A stretch of 64,000 nucleotides of DNA from Holothuria scabra. Taxonomy: Eukaryota > Echinodermata > Holothuroidea > Aspidochirotida > Holothuriidae. The stretch spans positions 12,189,887 through 12,253,886 of the forward strand of contig CM074195.1 of assembly GCA_037179385.1 (NCBI GenBank), given 5' to 3'. The translations under genes and the position numbers were made by a program. Below are positions 10,886 through 23,154 of the stretch, one piece after another. The notes below the pieces were generated by a model that saw only the letters and a list, made by a program, of their open reading frames with translations, was not told where the DNA came from and made no database searches. Position 1 is the first letter of the stretch, and each line of letters opens with the position of its first letter.

Positions 10886-11830
10886 CAGGGTTCGATTTAA
10901 AAATTTTTTTCTACATGCACTGGTGTATGTAGGTCAAAAGTCTACATTCACAGCAAACTTTCTACAAGCACCAAACAATTTGAAAATTTAAAAATAAGCC
11001 TATGAGAAAGACACCTTTCCTATAGGCCTATGCAGGGTCTAAAAGCACATTGCATTTGTTCTATTTTGAGTGAAAAACAAACATGCAGATTTTTACTGAC
11101 CCCTTTTCTTACGTGACATGTTCCACCAGCCCTGGATTTTCTTTTCTATATTTCCCCACATGTAGAGTATACTACTTTTACATTTGAGATTTATTCCCTC
11201 CTGTCTAATCCTTAACACCGGAACTTGGAAAAGACTAAATGCAAAACTGATCTCTGATGCTCGCACAAGGCAAACAATGTCAGTGCGGCCTTAAGTCTGT
11301 GTTTTTGTTCGCTTCAAGGGCAAAATTTTCCCATTACCTCACTGTGTGAAAGGATCATAGGAGGCAGGATTAGCGCCAGCTCAAAAATTTAAGGGGAAAT
11401 CCCCCCTTGGTCTAATTTTTGTTTTTTAAAAGAACTTTTTTTTGGGGTGTGGGGGGATCTGAGAATCTAGGGGGGAAGAATCGAGCAAAGTCAAATCTTG
11501 GAAAAAGAATGACACGTGCCTTCCAGGGAACAAACAAAAGTGTTTTAACCAGCATACGCCCCCCCTCCCAATCTTTTCATACTGCATGTAGTTGTACAAT
11601 TCCAAGTTAGCATGTTTGACCTTTTGACCATTTATTAGTAATTGTCACAACCAGACCTTGTCTATCAGCACTGATTCCTAAGGAAAGTTCACGCTTCCTG
11701 CAAAGACTGATTTAGCAGAGCTACTTGAAAATACGTTGGGCAGACACAAGGCATCAAGTGAACTTTACTCAAATTAGCCTAGGCTACACTGTACATAACT
11801 CTATAACTGTGGGTTTGGAAACCCAATTAG
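10886..11830 (+). mobile_element. hAT-like family 1, left part, copy 1
   Basis: Starts CAGGGTTCGATTTAAAAAT and continues CTACATGCACTGGTG. It matches 25677-25969, 32615-32693 and 35919-36330 of copy 2 in the same order, which shows where copy 2 carries insertions. No matching right end was found downstream, so this copy is truncated or too diverged past ~11830. No coding region. Confidence 0.75.
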
Positions 11831-11938
11831 AGCCCAAATCACTACCTAATAATATTATTGAATGTTATTCACACAAACTGCTTCTTAATAATTTTGACAT
11901 TCAATTTGCGTGTTCATCAAACAGTCCCATTTTTCACA

Positions 11939-12561
11939 GGTTACAGTTAGTTTCCGCCCTCCCTATTTTCTGCCCCGCAAGACCGGTGTTTTCCGCCCCT
12001 TTATTTTTAGCAGAAAACACCTTTTTGGGAGGCGGAAAGTAACGGAAAGGAATGTGATATCAGTGGTACTTTTGTCAAATGAAGATTCCATCAATTTTTC
12101 CCTAAAGACTCCAACTTCATCAATGTCTTTTACTATTCAATGCGACACCCGTTACTGCCATGTTGACGCCTTTCGATGCAACATTCTCACCGTAGACTTT
12201 AGTATACAAATACATACTTAAATGTGGTATACGGTATACAGTGCTGTGAACAATTGTTCACACATTCAGCATAAGCCTACCTATAGACAAGCGGACTTCT
12301 TATACATGTATAGAAAAATACAATTCTGTGACTAGATTTGATTTAGAAAAAAAGTCATACAATTCATTCTTTTCGATGAGGATGCTGAAAAAGTTTTAGG
12401 CCTATCCACAAATTTCATTGTTGTCTTGTACTTGGATTTGAAATTTGAAGTTAACAGTTATTTTTAACACATGTAAGTTCAAACATTACTTTCCGCCCCA
12501 AGATTTTTAGGGGCGGAAAGTAACAGGCAGAAACTACCAAGGGCAGAAACTAACGGACCCC
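11939..12561. mobile_element. Mutator-like MITE
   Basis: 623 bp flanked by a 9-bp duplication TTTTTCACA (11930-11938 and 12562-12570). The ends share GTTAGTTTCYGCCC in inverted orientation (left GGTTACAGTTAG..., right ...CTAACGGACCCC). Further GGCGGAAAGTAAC words lie near both ends. A nine-base duplication points to the Mutator superfamily. No ORF. Confidence 0.75.
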
Positions 12562-12739
12562 TTTTTCACATTGGCCTATGTCAAATGTACAGGATACAAA
12601 TAGGCTTGGCTAATTGCCGTTTGATCAACTTTAGTAAGTGTAGCTAGCTGGCTAGGCCTTAAGATAAGGACTGAAAATGAAGAACTGAAAATGAAGAACT
12701 GAAAATGACTCGGGCAAGAACAGTCATCCCACATTGGAG

Positions 12740-14173
12740 CAGGGTTGTCACCAGCCCAATTTGAGTGCCGGCTAAACATCTGGCCCAATATTTGTACCTC
12801 ACCCTACCCCCCATGGAATCCACCTCATTTTTGACCCATTAATTTTTCAGCTATTATGAAAATTTTATTTTTTTTTTCAATAATTCAATCATTTGCAGTG
12901 TAGAAAGGGAAAGTAAGAAATTCCCTCCCAAACCACTCATAAACGCTTACCGCTAGCCCTAGCTGTAGTACGGCAAGTTTTGCAAACCCTCTCAGTCATT
13001 CAGTCATACCATCGTAACCTTATGTTTATCGTAATCTGTTCGGACCAGGACTAACGGAGTTGCCGCTGATTCGATAAATCAGTACATCATTTATACTACA
13101 AAGAATAGAAGGGTAATAGCCGCCTTGAGATACTAAAAGTGTACGCAACTGCATTATGTGCAATGAAGATTTTGGGCTGTATATAATGCATACCTATCAT
13201 CATGTGTGCATGGCTTTCTCCGTACAAGTTACTTTCAACGTTCGCCGAATTTTGTAATATCAATTCTAAACGCCCCCAAATAGTTTGTTCACATTTTTCT
13301 CCCAAAAATCGGAAGTCTTTGAAATTGCATGCGATGTACCACACGGTGTGCTGTAGCAAGAAGAGATTCGTGAAAGTGTGTTACGAAGAGTTTAATTCCC
13401 TCGTTTCTTTTTATGTTCATCATTAAGAATGTGGTTCCCGCCATGCATGCTGTAGTATCTTGCATATAACTGCATTATTACACTTGCACAAAATTAGCGA
13501 TAGCATGCTGTTTCCAGCACATACATTACTGTGTAAATAAAGCGGTGTGAAGCCCAGGCTGTACGAAGTTTGAGAAGAAGATTGTCGTCAGTTGATCGTG
13601 TGAGGCACCGCCTACAAGCTTATGAGGGACAGCGATACATGCCTGTGTGAGGGATCTACTCTTCCATGTTTTGGAAAACTTGGTAGGGGCATTGTGACCT
13701 GATTTCAGAAAAAAATGCACGTTGCGCAGCTTTTTAGAGATGATCGTTGTATACCAAATACAGCGCTATATACCAGTATACAGTAGTATCGTTGAAGCCT
13801 TACCGTACAGGCAGGCAAAATACTGCGTGTATATACATGCCAAAGGTCATACTACCGTTACTACGTACTTTCACTTTACAGAGCTGAATTCGTAAATCCG
13901 ACTATCACTCTTATGGTAACTTTTTTAATACTTCTATTTATCTTGCCGTCTCTGAATTTCTCAAAATGATATTCAGCTGACATCACATGGGTATTGAGCG
14001 TGTTCAAAATTGTCACAAATCCATGCCAAATAACGATTTCACAGACTGCATTTTTCAAGTAGAAGATCATTTTTGTGCCGGTCGGAAGCCTTGCATTTTA
14101 GGTGTTGTACCGGTCGGCAATGTCTAGTGCCGGTTAGTCCCGACCGGCGCCGACCGGCGTGGTGACAACCCTG
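12740..14173. mobile_element. hAT-type non-autonomous transposon, family 2 (long copy)
   Basis: 1434 bp with inverted ends CAGGGTTGTCACC / GGTGACAACCCTG and a perfect 8-bp duplication CATTGGAG (12732-12739, 14174-14181). Subterminal GC-rich CCGACCGGCG words lie near the right end. A short derivative of the same family is at 42360-42619. No transposase. Confidence 0.92.
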
Positions 14174-14181
14174 CATTGGAG

Positions 14182-15207
14182 TAGTAGACTGCCAAGTTTC
14201 ATGATTGGCTGTTGGGGGTCATGTGACCACATTTTTTCTCTTCAAATGTGACATTTACTAGAAATAACTGCTTGGTTTACCTTGTGTTGAATATGCAATA
14301 GTTAGGATAAACAAGGGGGGTATTCAGCAGGGTGGGGGTTTTCAGCACCATGGTCAGTTTAATGCCCTGTGAACCTAAGGCTTTGAGTTTAGGTGCAAGA
14401 AATTAGGTGAATATTATAGATAATTTTGTTTCCTTTTACCCCATATGCAAATAGTGTAAATTTACGCTCATTTGTGATAAAAAAATCCACAAGAAGTGTG
14501 GGATCTCCATGTTACACTTATTGAATTTTGGGCCTCTTAAATTCAGAGATAGGAAATCACTATTAACATGTATAGAGTCTTAGTGAATCTTCTTTATCTG
14601 TGACTAAATATTTCATCCCAAAGGTGATTAAAGTTACAAATGTATATTGTCAATAATTTTTCATCTTAAATTTGTAACTGCTCAGGTGTTTTCTGTAAAT
14701 TTCTGGGGCTGGAGTACAGGGTGCTGAAAACCCCTCACCAAAATGGAGGTGTTGTGGTTTTCATCACCCTTGTACCATTTAAGGTAATATTATTGCCACT
14801 TTTTAAAAAAGTCAAGGATTGGGCAAGGTGAATTATTGAATACACCATTAGGCAATCATATACCATTAGTTTTTTAAGATGACATGCTTTGTTCCTCTCA
14901 TTTTCCTGCCTATTTGACAAGAGTACCAACACTTCCCAACCAACCAATGTTGTACTATATACAACACAGTTAAGAAATACAACATTGTCCCATAAAAATG
15001 AACCTAATTTTAATATTAAACAAATTTATTTGTTAAAATCTCTGGAAAATGTGTACAAAAGAAACACTTTAAACCTAATTGTTTTGATTTAGTTTACTCT
15101 TCTTGATATTACACACTGCTAGGGGATGCTGAAAACCCCAACACCCCATGCTGAAAACTCCCTCAGGAGTGCTAAAAACCACAGCAGTGAAGTCAAAACA
15201 ATTTTCC
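14182..15207. other. Intergenic, no gene seen
   Basis: AT-rich sequence with several copies of the word GCTGAAAAC followed by CCC (near 14334, 14724, 15130, 15150), spaced irregularly. Short ORFs only. Confidence 0.5.
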
Positions 15208-15513
15208 TTAAAGGGCCAAACCTCTCACCCCAAACTACAATTTTGGTACAAGGGTACCAAAATTCTCAATTGGCTCAGCTCTTTGATTGACAGCTAATTC
15301 AAACAATGCAGAGTACCAAAGCTTACATTACACAACATGAACAGTAATGTGAGCGTTTTGATTATATAAATTGAGTTTTTCTATACTCACTTAAGAAGCA
15401 ATAAACTGAGATTGTATCTGGATGTGGATGAATTTCAGACAATTGTGGGAGGGGCTTCATTAAGAAGGTGAGTAGAATTGGTACTGTTTGAGGTGAGAAA
15501 ACTGGGCCTTTAA
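15208..15513 (+). mobile_element. TTAA MITE family, copy A (complete, empty-site reference)
   Basis: 306 bp bounded by TTAA at both ends. Imperfect inverted ends: AGGGCCAAACCTCTCACC on the left and GGTGAGAAAACTGGGCCT on the right. TTAA targets fit piggyBac-type MITEs. This copy has the uninterrupted sequence ACATTACACAAC at the place where copy B (25491-37600) carries a hAT insertion. Confidence 0.85.
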
Positions 15514-15887
15514 AATATCAGCAAGTAACTTACTAGTATTCAGAACCTGAAAATGCTTTATATGTGTAGATATATCAATTACTTTTAATTATGATGAGAA
15601 ATGATAAGTAAAGAGGCAGCAATATCTGGAATTGATAGATTTTAGCAAGTTAAGATGCTGAAAACTCCCTAACTAACCCAAGGCTAAGTCATAAAATGTA
15701 ATGAAAGATTCTTTGAAGAGACAAAAGAAGAATGTTGTGTTATTCAGCTTTTTCTTCAAAATACTGGTGGGACTGCTCTTTACCTTTAACCTACACTTCA
15801 ATTATAGGCCTCAAGTTAGGCCAACTTAATTAACATGATTATAGGAGGAAGCCTGCCTCCTATTCCTAAGTCCAATACAGTGTGGTG

Positions 15888-16149
15888 TATAGACGAATCC
15901 GGACAGATTGTGATGGTCTGATTTTAGTCGGTAAATTAGTGGGGTCCATCACCTTTAATCTTTGAATTTCCTTCCTTACCTGTTCCATAGATGGTTGTAC
16001 ACTAAAGTGTATCTAAATTTTCACAACTTCACTGAATATGAGGATTTGAAATTCATGTAGACAAAAAATGAAGACAATTAAAGGCTGATAGACCCCACCA
16101 ATGGCTGCCTACATTCACTGAAAACAAGCACTAGTCGGATTCGTCTATA
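15888..16149. mobile_element. TA-flanked MITE (Tc1/mariner-like), copy 1
   Basis: 262 bp with inverted ends TATAGACGAATCCGGAC / TAGTCGGATTCGTCTATA. Internally GGTCTGATTTTAG and GGACCCCA-type words match a second copy near 56725-56960. The TA at each end suggests a TA target. Confidence 0.75.
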
Positions 16150-16785
16150 GGCTAGGCCAAACATTAGGCCTTGGCTTTTAATATTCGCTAACTTAGTATT
16201 AGCCATGGCTACAATATCATAAGGGCCTGTGGGCTAGCCTAGGCTACTGTACAATTTTGACAATCGCTGGGGACTCACGTAACAGTTACTGCCACGGCTA
16301 AATAATGATTGAAATCAATTCTGTAAAGAGAAAACGATTTACCAATTTTCTTCTGATTTGTGCTAGGCCTATAGAAGGATGTAGCTCTGCCTCTTATCTC
16401 TGCACACAATTTAACAATCTCACAACAACCTTCGTGAGTAACTGGTTAGCTATTTCCACATTGTAGCCTATGCATGGTCGACATACGTACAGTACGCGTA
16501 CGGCAAACAGCAATACGGTACGGTACGGTAACAGTGAGCCCTGCTCTATTTTACCTTGCTATGGAATGCGAAAAGGACCATCTCGCACTGACTTGTTTCG
16601 TGGCCCAGCGGAACTGACGAAGTTTTTTCGTTTAGTGCATCGATACGAAACACCAACTAGGAGAGGAAGGAGGGGGCAACCACAGAGACACTGAGCAGAC
16701 TATGTCGTACAATTCCCTGTAAGTTTTCGACTCCCTCACAGACAAAATGACAAAATGGGCCCATCTTCATAAATACAGTATTCTT
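16150..16785. other. Intergenic, no gene seen
   Basis: Contains short repeats of GTACGGTACGGTA near 16510 and a 74-codon ORF with no recognisable similarity. Confidence 0.4.
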
Positions 16786-18041
16786 CAGTGGCGCAGTTAC
16801 ACATTTTTCGAAGGGAGGGGCAAGCTCCAAAATTTTCCGCCTTTTAAAGTGTGAACACCACTTTTCTGGGGATGTAGTTTACAACATGCACCAAAATTTT
16901 TGCCTTTTTAAGCAATTTTTCAAAATATGGAGCTTTTATTGAAGAAAATTTGGGATTAAAGCTACAAGGTTCGTCAAACACAATTACTGTAAAACGGAAG
17001 GAACGGTCACCAAGCTCCTCCATGACCTTAACTGGACGACCTTGCAAAATACTATAGGAGATCTGCCTTCAGATTAACCCTTCTCTATAAGATCAACCAA
17101 CACCTAGTTGACATACCTAAAGAACACTAAATTCCTAAAGCCAGTGGCACGGCAAGGTCTTCGGAGAACAAGCACACCATTCCATTAACCTGCGTGCCGT
17201 ACCAATGTTTACAAGTACTCCTTTTTCCCAAGAACTATAAAGGAGTGGAACAAACTACCAGACTGGACAGAACTGGCTGCCAGAGCAACCAGTATTAATA
17301 TGTTCAAAACTAATTTGCATTTTAATTAGTACATACCCCCTCCCGGCACACCTCTGGCTTACATGCTCTACCTTTCTTATTTTTTTTTTTATATTTTGCC
17401 TTGCCAGTTCACGAGAAGAAGAAGAACCAAAGATCGTTTTATTTTAATTGAAAATTCATGGAAAGAGCACTGTAGTCTGTTAGTTGCTGATATCGCTTGA
17501 TGATCCGGGGGTTTTGTAATTTCCACAGTTCGGAAAAGTTTACCACACTGATTTATAGGCGACACTCCAGCATTAGTAACTGCAAATTCAGTGCTGGATG
17601 TCGGTATGGAAAAATGCTACACCGACACTCCAGGGGGGGTCAAGTGTGCACTGAGGGTTTGCTGGGTGTGAGCATGGGAAATCAATCTTCCTTTCTGAGA
17701 GTCCTCAAGGCGGAGTTCTTGAATTGCGTGGGATTCTCAAGATCTGTTACGTGCTGTGTAAGCATAGGTTCCAGTCTCTGACAGTACGAGAGAAGCTAGA
17801 GCTGTATCTGTAGCATTTCTCGCGCCCTTCGTGAGCGATGAGTAGAAATTTTGCATTTTTTGAAACAAACAATTACAAAAAGGAGCTTTTGTTAGAGAGA
17901 ATTCGGAATTTCATGAAAAGGGGCTCAGTCGGAAAACCACACTGCACTTGACTGTGTCACAAATGGAAAATTTCCGAATTTTTCACTTTTTAGAGCCAAG
18001 AGGCAATCTCCCGGGCCCTGCCCTCTGAAGCTACGCCACTG
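16786..18041. mobile_element. hAT-like element with CAGTGGCG ends
   Basis: Ends CAGTGGCGCAGTTACA and, inverted, CAGTGGCGTAGCTTCA (13 of 16 match). CAGTGGCGTA-type ends are common in hAT elements. The flanking eight bases (GTATTCTT / GTACATTT) agree at only five positions, so the duplication is weak. It carries a LINE tail at about 17030-17330. Confidence 0.55.
17030..17330 (+). pseudogene. LINE reverse-transcriptase ORF, C-terminal fragment
   Basis: One frame reads RRSAFRLTLLYKINQHLVDIP, then SFFPRTIKEWNKLP and SINMFKTNLHFN. The SFFPRTI-x-WN-LP block is the standard C-terminus of CR1/L2/Jockey-group non-LTR retrotransposon ORF2 proteins. One in-frame stop and a frame slip are visible, so it is dead. 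Upstream RT motifs are absent (5' truncated). Confidence 0.8.
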
Positions 18042-19325
18042 GTACATTTGCAGATATAACTCAATTGACATAAGTTTCTGAGAAGTGAAAACTATTCGAA
18101 ATGAGAAGTTGAATCTTGCCGGCGCTCATCACATCACAGTCCTATACGGAGGGTGGTCCAGGGGTTGTCTTTAGTATTGTTTTACGGTTTATGTAAGCAT
18201 CACAAAGCACCATTTTCAAAATTCTTTTGCAAAGTACCAAACTTGGGGGCACTCCTCCCGCTCTAGCCGCAATAATGCACCTGTTTTCCTTATAGCATCA
18301 CAAATGTATCTTAATTTTTTTACGTCTATAGTCTGTGCATATGGCTGATTTTGAAGCCGAGCACAACTCTCAAAAATCGAAACGGCTATTCCTATATACT
18401 GTCTCCTTTTTTGAAACCAACCTTTTTATGAAAACCAATAGCTTAATGGGATCATCAGGCAGCAACTTTGCAAATTTATTTTCCACGGCATTTTAGATGA
18501 AGGGTCGTTATGCAACGTTTGCCAACGAAATAAATGATTTCTTTTGCAACATTTTGGCTTACCTGTCTCGCATTCAAACACACTTCACTTTTGGACTATT
18601 ATATGAGGAAATTAAGATTACACACTGGCAGTTTTTTCAGGTCATGATCCGAAATTAGTGGAACACTTCCACATCCTTTCTCTATAAAGGGCCTAGCAGT
18701 TACGGTGACGGCAGAACCGGGAGGGGGAGATGAGGGTTCTCCCCCAAATAAAAATGTGGCCTAAGCTAAAGGGATATTTACCCCCCCCCCCCCCCCCCCA
18801 TCAATATTTCCAAAATGCGACTTCAAAAAGCGGGTATATGCAGTTTAGAACTCTCGGAGAATGCCATTTCTGGCAACCTGGGGAGTAATTAAAGTCAAAT
18901 TTTTCTTGATGCGGTCCGCGCCAACTGATGGTGGCGACCCACTTAGATTGTCTTGCTGGCACTCAACTTAACCCACGTACCTCCCCAATATTTTTCTGTA
19001 TAAGCGAGCCTAACGTTTCATTCAAAGCTTCTACATGCCCTTCGTGAGACCAAATTTATCTGCCTTCCCAAAGCAACTCTTCTTCCGAGTGGAAAGTGTC
19101 AAGAATGAATATTCAAAAGTTATCCACGTGAAAGAAAAAAGGATTTCTTATTGCTTCTATGGATTGAGCCTCTCAGGGGTAGGCCTAAAAAGCGTTCCAC
19201 AATAGGCGACCATTATCTTTGTTTTCCGGTGCACTGCTTCTTGAAGGAAAAGCATTTCTTCCTCTAAACTTGACCAAGGCTTTCGAGGCGTTTCATCTGT
19301 CTGTTGTCTGAACACTGGGAACAAA
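18042..19325. other. Intergenic, no gene seen
   Basis: Holds a poly-C run of about 18-19 bases near 18781 and fragments resembling the adjacent hAT interior. No coding signal. Confidence 0.45.
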
Positions 19326-19728
19326 CACTCTAAAATCAAAAGAGTGAACGAAGTCACTCTTTGATCGAGTGAAAAGTGTAAATTCACTCCATTAGAGTGA
19401 TAATTCACTCCAAGAGGAGCGAAGTTCCCTCCAAAAAGAGTGAAGTTCACTCCAAAAAGAGTGAAATTCCCTTAAAACGAGCGAAGTTTCACTCTTGATG
19501 GAGTGCCCACAATGATCGCTCTTAAAAAAAAGAGCGATCATTGCAGGCGCTCGTGGAAGAGTGAATTTTCCCTCTTCCTCTAGTGAATTTCACTCTTTTT
19601 GGAGGGAACTTCACTCTTTTCGGAGGGAACTTCACTCCTCTTGGAGTGAATTATCACTCTAATGGAGTGAATTTACACTTTTCACTCGATCAAAGAGTGA
19701 CTAAGTTCACTCTTTTGATTTTAGAGTG
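19326..19728. repeat. Foldback element (~400-bp hairpin)
   Basis: Two arms of about 195 bp are near-perfect reverse complements (left starts CACTCTAAAATCAAAAGAG, right ends CTCTTTTGATTTTAGAGTG), meeting at GATCGCTCTTAAAAAAAAGAG near 19515-19540. Each arm is made of GAGTGAA / TTCACTC words spaced about 12-20 bp apart. No clear target duplication. A transcript across it would form a very stable hairpin. Confidence 0.9.
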
Positions 19729-21429
19729 AAGGTCAACGAGTATCAGTCCTGTGTCGAAAAGTATTCATCCTTCGACCCAATCGTTTAGGCTAGACCTACT
19801 CATTAACGTCTGGATTACACATTATTTTATCTTACCTAAATTATCCAGAATTTAGTGTCGCCCGAAGAAATTTGAAAGAAAATATCTGCGATAGATCGGA
19901 CGATATCTAGCTCCCACTGTGTTAAATTGACAGAACAGACTCCAGCTAAGTTCTAAAAGAAAATGCAAAACACGAACAAGTAGAATAGGAATTATTCCTA
20001 CATTAGAGCAAAAATTGGTCAGTGTGTTAGAAACAATGTAAAATATACACTATAAAAATTTTTGATTATACTTGGTTTGAATAAACACTAGTGGAGTGAG
20101 TTTATACTTTTTACTCTATTAGAGAGTTACTTAGTTCGCCCTTTGCCGCTTTGCGGGTGTATATAGTTCCAATAATAACGACTGCAGACAAAAGGAGGTG
20201 TTCTTTCTCGAACCGTCTCCCAACACTTCAACTTGCACGTCATATGCTTTCAATCAAGTGTACAAAAATTAATCAACTAAAAAATTTTTTGAACCCTTTG
20301 ATATAGGTCGATTGGAAAGGCTCTCGACTCCAAAAAGGTGGCTCCCTTCCCTGAATGAAATGACCCTATACATAGGGTTCAAAACTGTTGAAGACTTGGC
20401 ATTGCGTGTTTCGAAAGTATTAAGGTTATTGCTGTTTCTGATTCTAGTTTTTGCTTTTAATGTCTTCTATTCCTTTCTACTGTACCTTTGTTCCTTTAGT
20501 ATTAACTAACTTTTCGTAGTGGCGGCTGAATCGAGGCGGCTTGAGGAGCTCAGTCCCAAACTGGTTCGTTTAGCCCCCGGGCCCACATATGATTTGCAAA
20601 ATATGGAGAATGTATCAGACATTAAATTGGAGTCACTGTGCTATACAGGTGTGTAGTGTTGTGAACTTGGAACAATTGATGCATCAAAGTGACTTGTCAA
20701 ACCCACAGAAAAGTAAGTCACAGAGCCCTATGTCAAGTTTTCCATTGGACCAAACATGAACATGGGCTGCTCAGTCGCCTTTCACAGAATACCGCCTTCT
20801 TCGGCACTTGAGTTATCTAAAGCATATCTGCAAAGAGATGTGCTCTATGTGGGATAACTTGAGAAATTTTTGCATTGGACTGATATATTTGTTCATTTTT
20901 TCAATTTAGTCAAATTAAAGGTCATTATAGTAGCTAGATTGAGTAAAACCTATTATTGTCGGAAATGGATTGATTGAACGAAATCTGGGAAGGGACATAT
21001 ATTCAACACACAAAGGCAGCACAATGAGTACGCCGGTCATGCAGTGCAGCCTGAGTGCCGGACTGCCAATAGCTGCTACTGGTAGTACTAAGCAACCTAT
21101 AGCGCCAGTCCAATGCACTATGATACACTAGCCAAATCACATAAGAAAGATAAACACATAAACATAGGCCTATATAGTGTATGGACTCGTTAGATGAATA
21201 TTTTTTTCTTCATGATTAGCCTATTTTAAAAACAATTAACTTTTTCAAACATAAACTTTTGTTTCCAAAAAGTAAAGTGAGGTTAGATAAAATTCATTGA
21301 TATCTATCATAAAATGACAATGGACAACATAATTGTAAACCGGAACAGTAACGGAAAATTCCTTCCCATAATGCAAAATTGGAGTTAAACACATAAACAT
21401 AGACCTACACAAGTACAGAATGTATGATA
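19729..21429. other. Intergenic, no gene seen
   Basis: Near 20090-20140 there is a weaker relative of the foldback words (GTGGAGTGAGTTTATACTTTT). Otherwise AT-rich without recognisable coding or repeat ends. Confidence 0.4.
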
Positions 21430-22800
21430 TGCCTTCTGTACTCCCGTTACGTTGATGATATATTCTGTGTGATTGAGAAAACTAGTGAGTATGACACAGA
21501 TATCAAAACCACGGATAAACTTAGTAATCTTGCTAATACTGTTGACCGTAATAACAAGTAACGTATGACTGCCCCAGCCTCAACACCGATGGGAGGATGC
21601 CAGTGTTAGATTTGAAAGTTTGGGCCGAAAACAAAGTGGATGATGATGGCCGGATTCTCATATTCAATTACGTACCCAGCATATCCATTACTCTAAGCCT
21701 ATGAGCAGTAAACAGGTCATCCACAAAGATGGTGCTCTTAATATGAAGACTAAGTTACATATACTGACAAATGACCTTGTTAGAATAATGAGGAATGTGT
21801 CTCTAAGTCTTCCTGACCATGAAAGAGAAACTGCCATACAACATTTTGTTAATAAGATGCAAAACAGTGGTTATCCAAAATCTTAATATCGTTATGAAGT
21901 TTATTGCAGAGCAAAAAAAAAAAAACAAAAAAAAAAAAAAAAACACGCTTCAACAGTCATAGTCAGCAATGATAGAGATGGGATTGTTCCCATGTTTAGA
22001 ACTAAAGCATGGGAACGAGAAAGACGTGATAGAGAAAAGGCAAGGAAAAAGTTCAACTGGTTTAAAAGAGGGAAAAAAATTAGCTGAAGCTGTGTTGTTT
22101 GTTGAAGCCACTCCTAACAGTGAATTACTAAAGAATATGTAAAAGTATTATGAAAGAAACGGAACTGAAGGTGAATGTTGTAGAGAGGGCTGGTACAAGA
22201 CTTGTAGATACATGAAGTAAATCCAATCTTTTTCCTAGTGTTGTTTGTCTAGACCCTGTTTGTAAATTATGTAATATAAGGAAAGGTATTTGTAAGAAAA
22301 GAGAAGTTGTATATTGTATTCGATGCACTAATTGTAAGGGTAATTTCATGTAGGTTGGTGAAACCTCTCGGAGCTTAGGTGAAAGATATGATGAACATTT
22401 TTCTAACATGAATGAAACACACTCTGTCTTTTATAACCACAAAACAAATTATCACAATGGTGAAGATTTTGAATTGGAAGTTGTATTCTTAATTCCCACA
22501 CTGGGGACCCTATGCGAAGACAAGTGGTTGAAAGGGTATGTATAGCTGAACTTAATCCCTTGATGAATAGATCTGAAGAGTGGTCTACTGGAAGGATTGT
22601 CAAGAGAAGCACAAGACTATAGAATGGTCCTCACTATAGGCTCACCAGTGTAATGCTCATTCATCCGTCAGGCTGATCCTCTTTCTTTTTGACAGCACTC
22701 TTGTGCACCTATATATAATTTACCTCTACAGTTCACAGTAACTAGCTTTTCATTGTCAGTTGTATTCTGAGGATGGTCGAGGTCAGACCGAACATTTAAA
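21430..22800 (+). pseudogene. Degenerate Penelope-like retroelement (RT C-terminal part and GIY-YIG)
   Basis: Fragments in shifting frames: RYVDDIFCVIEKTSEYDTDI (RT box with YVDD) near 21445, MPVLDLKVWAENKVDDDGR near 21596 and SSKQVIHKDGAL near 21703. Further on are EVVYCIRCTNCKGNF and VGETSRSLGERYDEHF near 22305-22400, the GIY-YIG nuclease pattern that follows the RT in Penelope-like elements. The residue before VGET is a TAG stop. The 3' end has the CTGAGGATGGTCGAGGTCAGACCGA type sequence often found after this nuclease. Long A-runs near 21911-21943 break it. Many stops and frameshifts make it non-functional. Confidence 0.75.
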
Positions 22801-22834
22801 AGAATATATACTGGAGTAATATGGAAAAGAAAAA

Positions 22835-23038
22835 ATGAATGTCTTCATTCTTTCTGTCTTCCTTATTGTCAACTTAACAGAGTCGGCGTGGCTACAACTT
22901 ACAAGAAATCAAAACCTATATCAGAAAGGACTCTATCTGAGGTCAACCAGATTCTTTGGAATTCAAACTTACGGCGAAATATTGGAGTTAGATGGCATAT
23001 ACGGTCTATACATAAATAAAGCTTTCTCTGTATTATAA
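22835..23038 (+). other. 67-codon ORF with signal-peptide-like start
   Basis: Starts MNVFILSVFLIVNLTESAW, a short hydrophobic stretch ending in small residues, as in a secretion signal. An AATAAA lies at 23018 overlapping the end. It sits right after the Penelope-like tail. I do not recognise the protein, and there is no second line of evidence; it may be chance. Confidence 0.2.
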
Positions 23039-23154
23039 AACTTCATTTATTTTTTTTCAAAGCAACATCATAATGAGGCACGTTTTTGCATCAACGCATT
23101 ACCAGAACAATTTCCTAGATCGTAAGGCTCCGAGATCGAAAGCGAGACCACATG

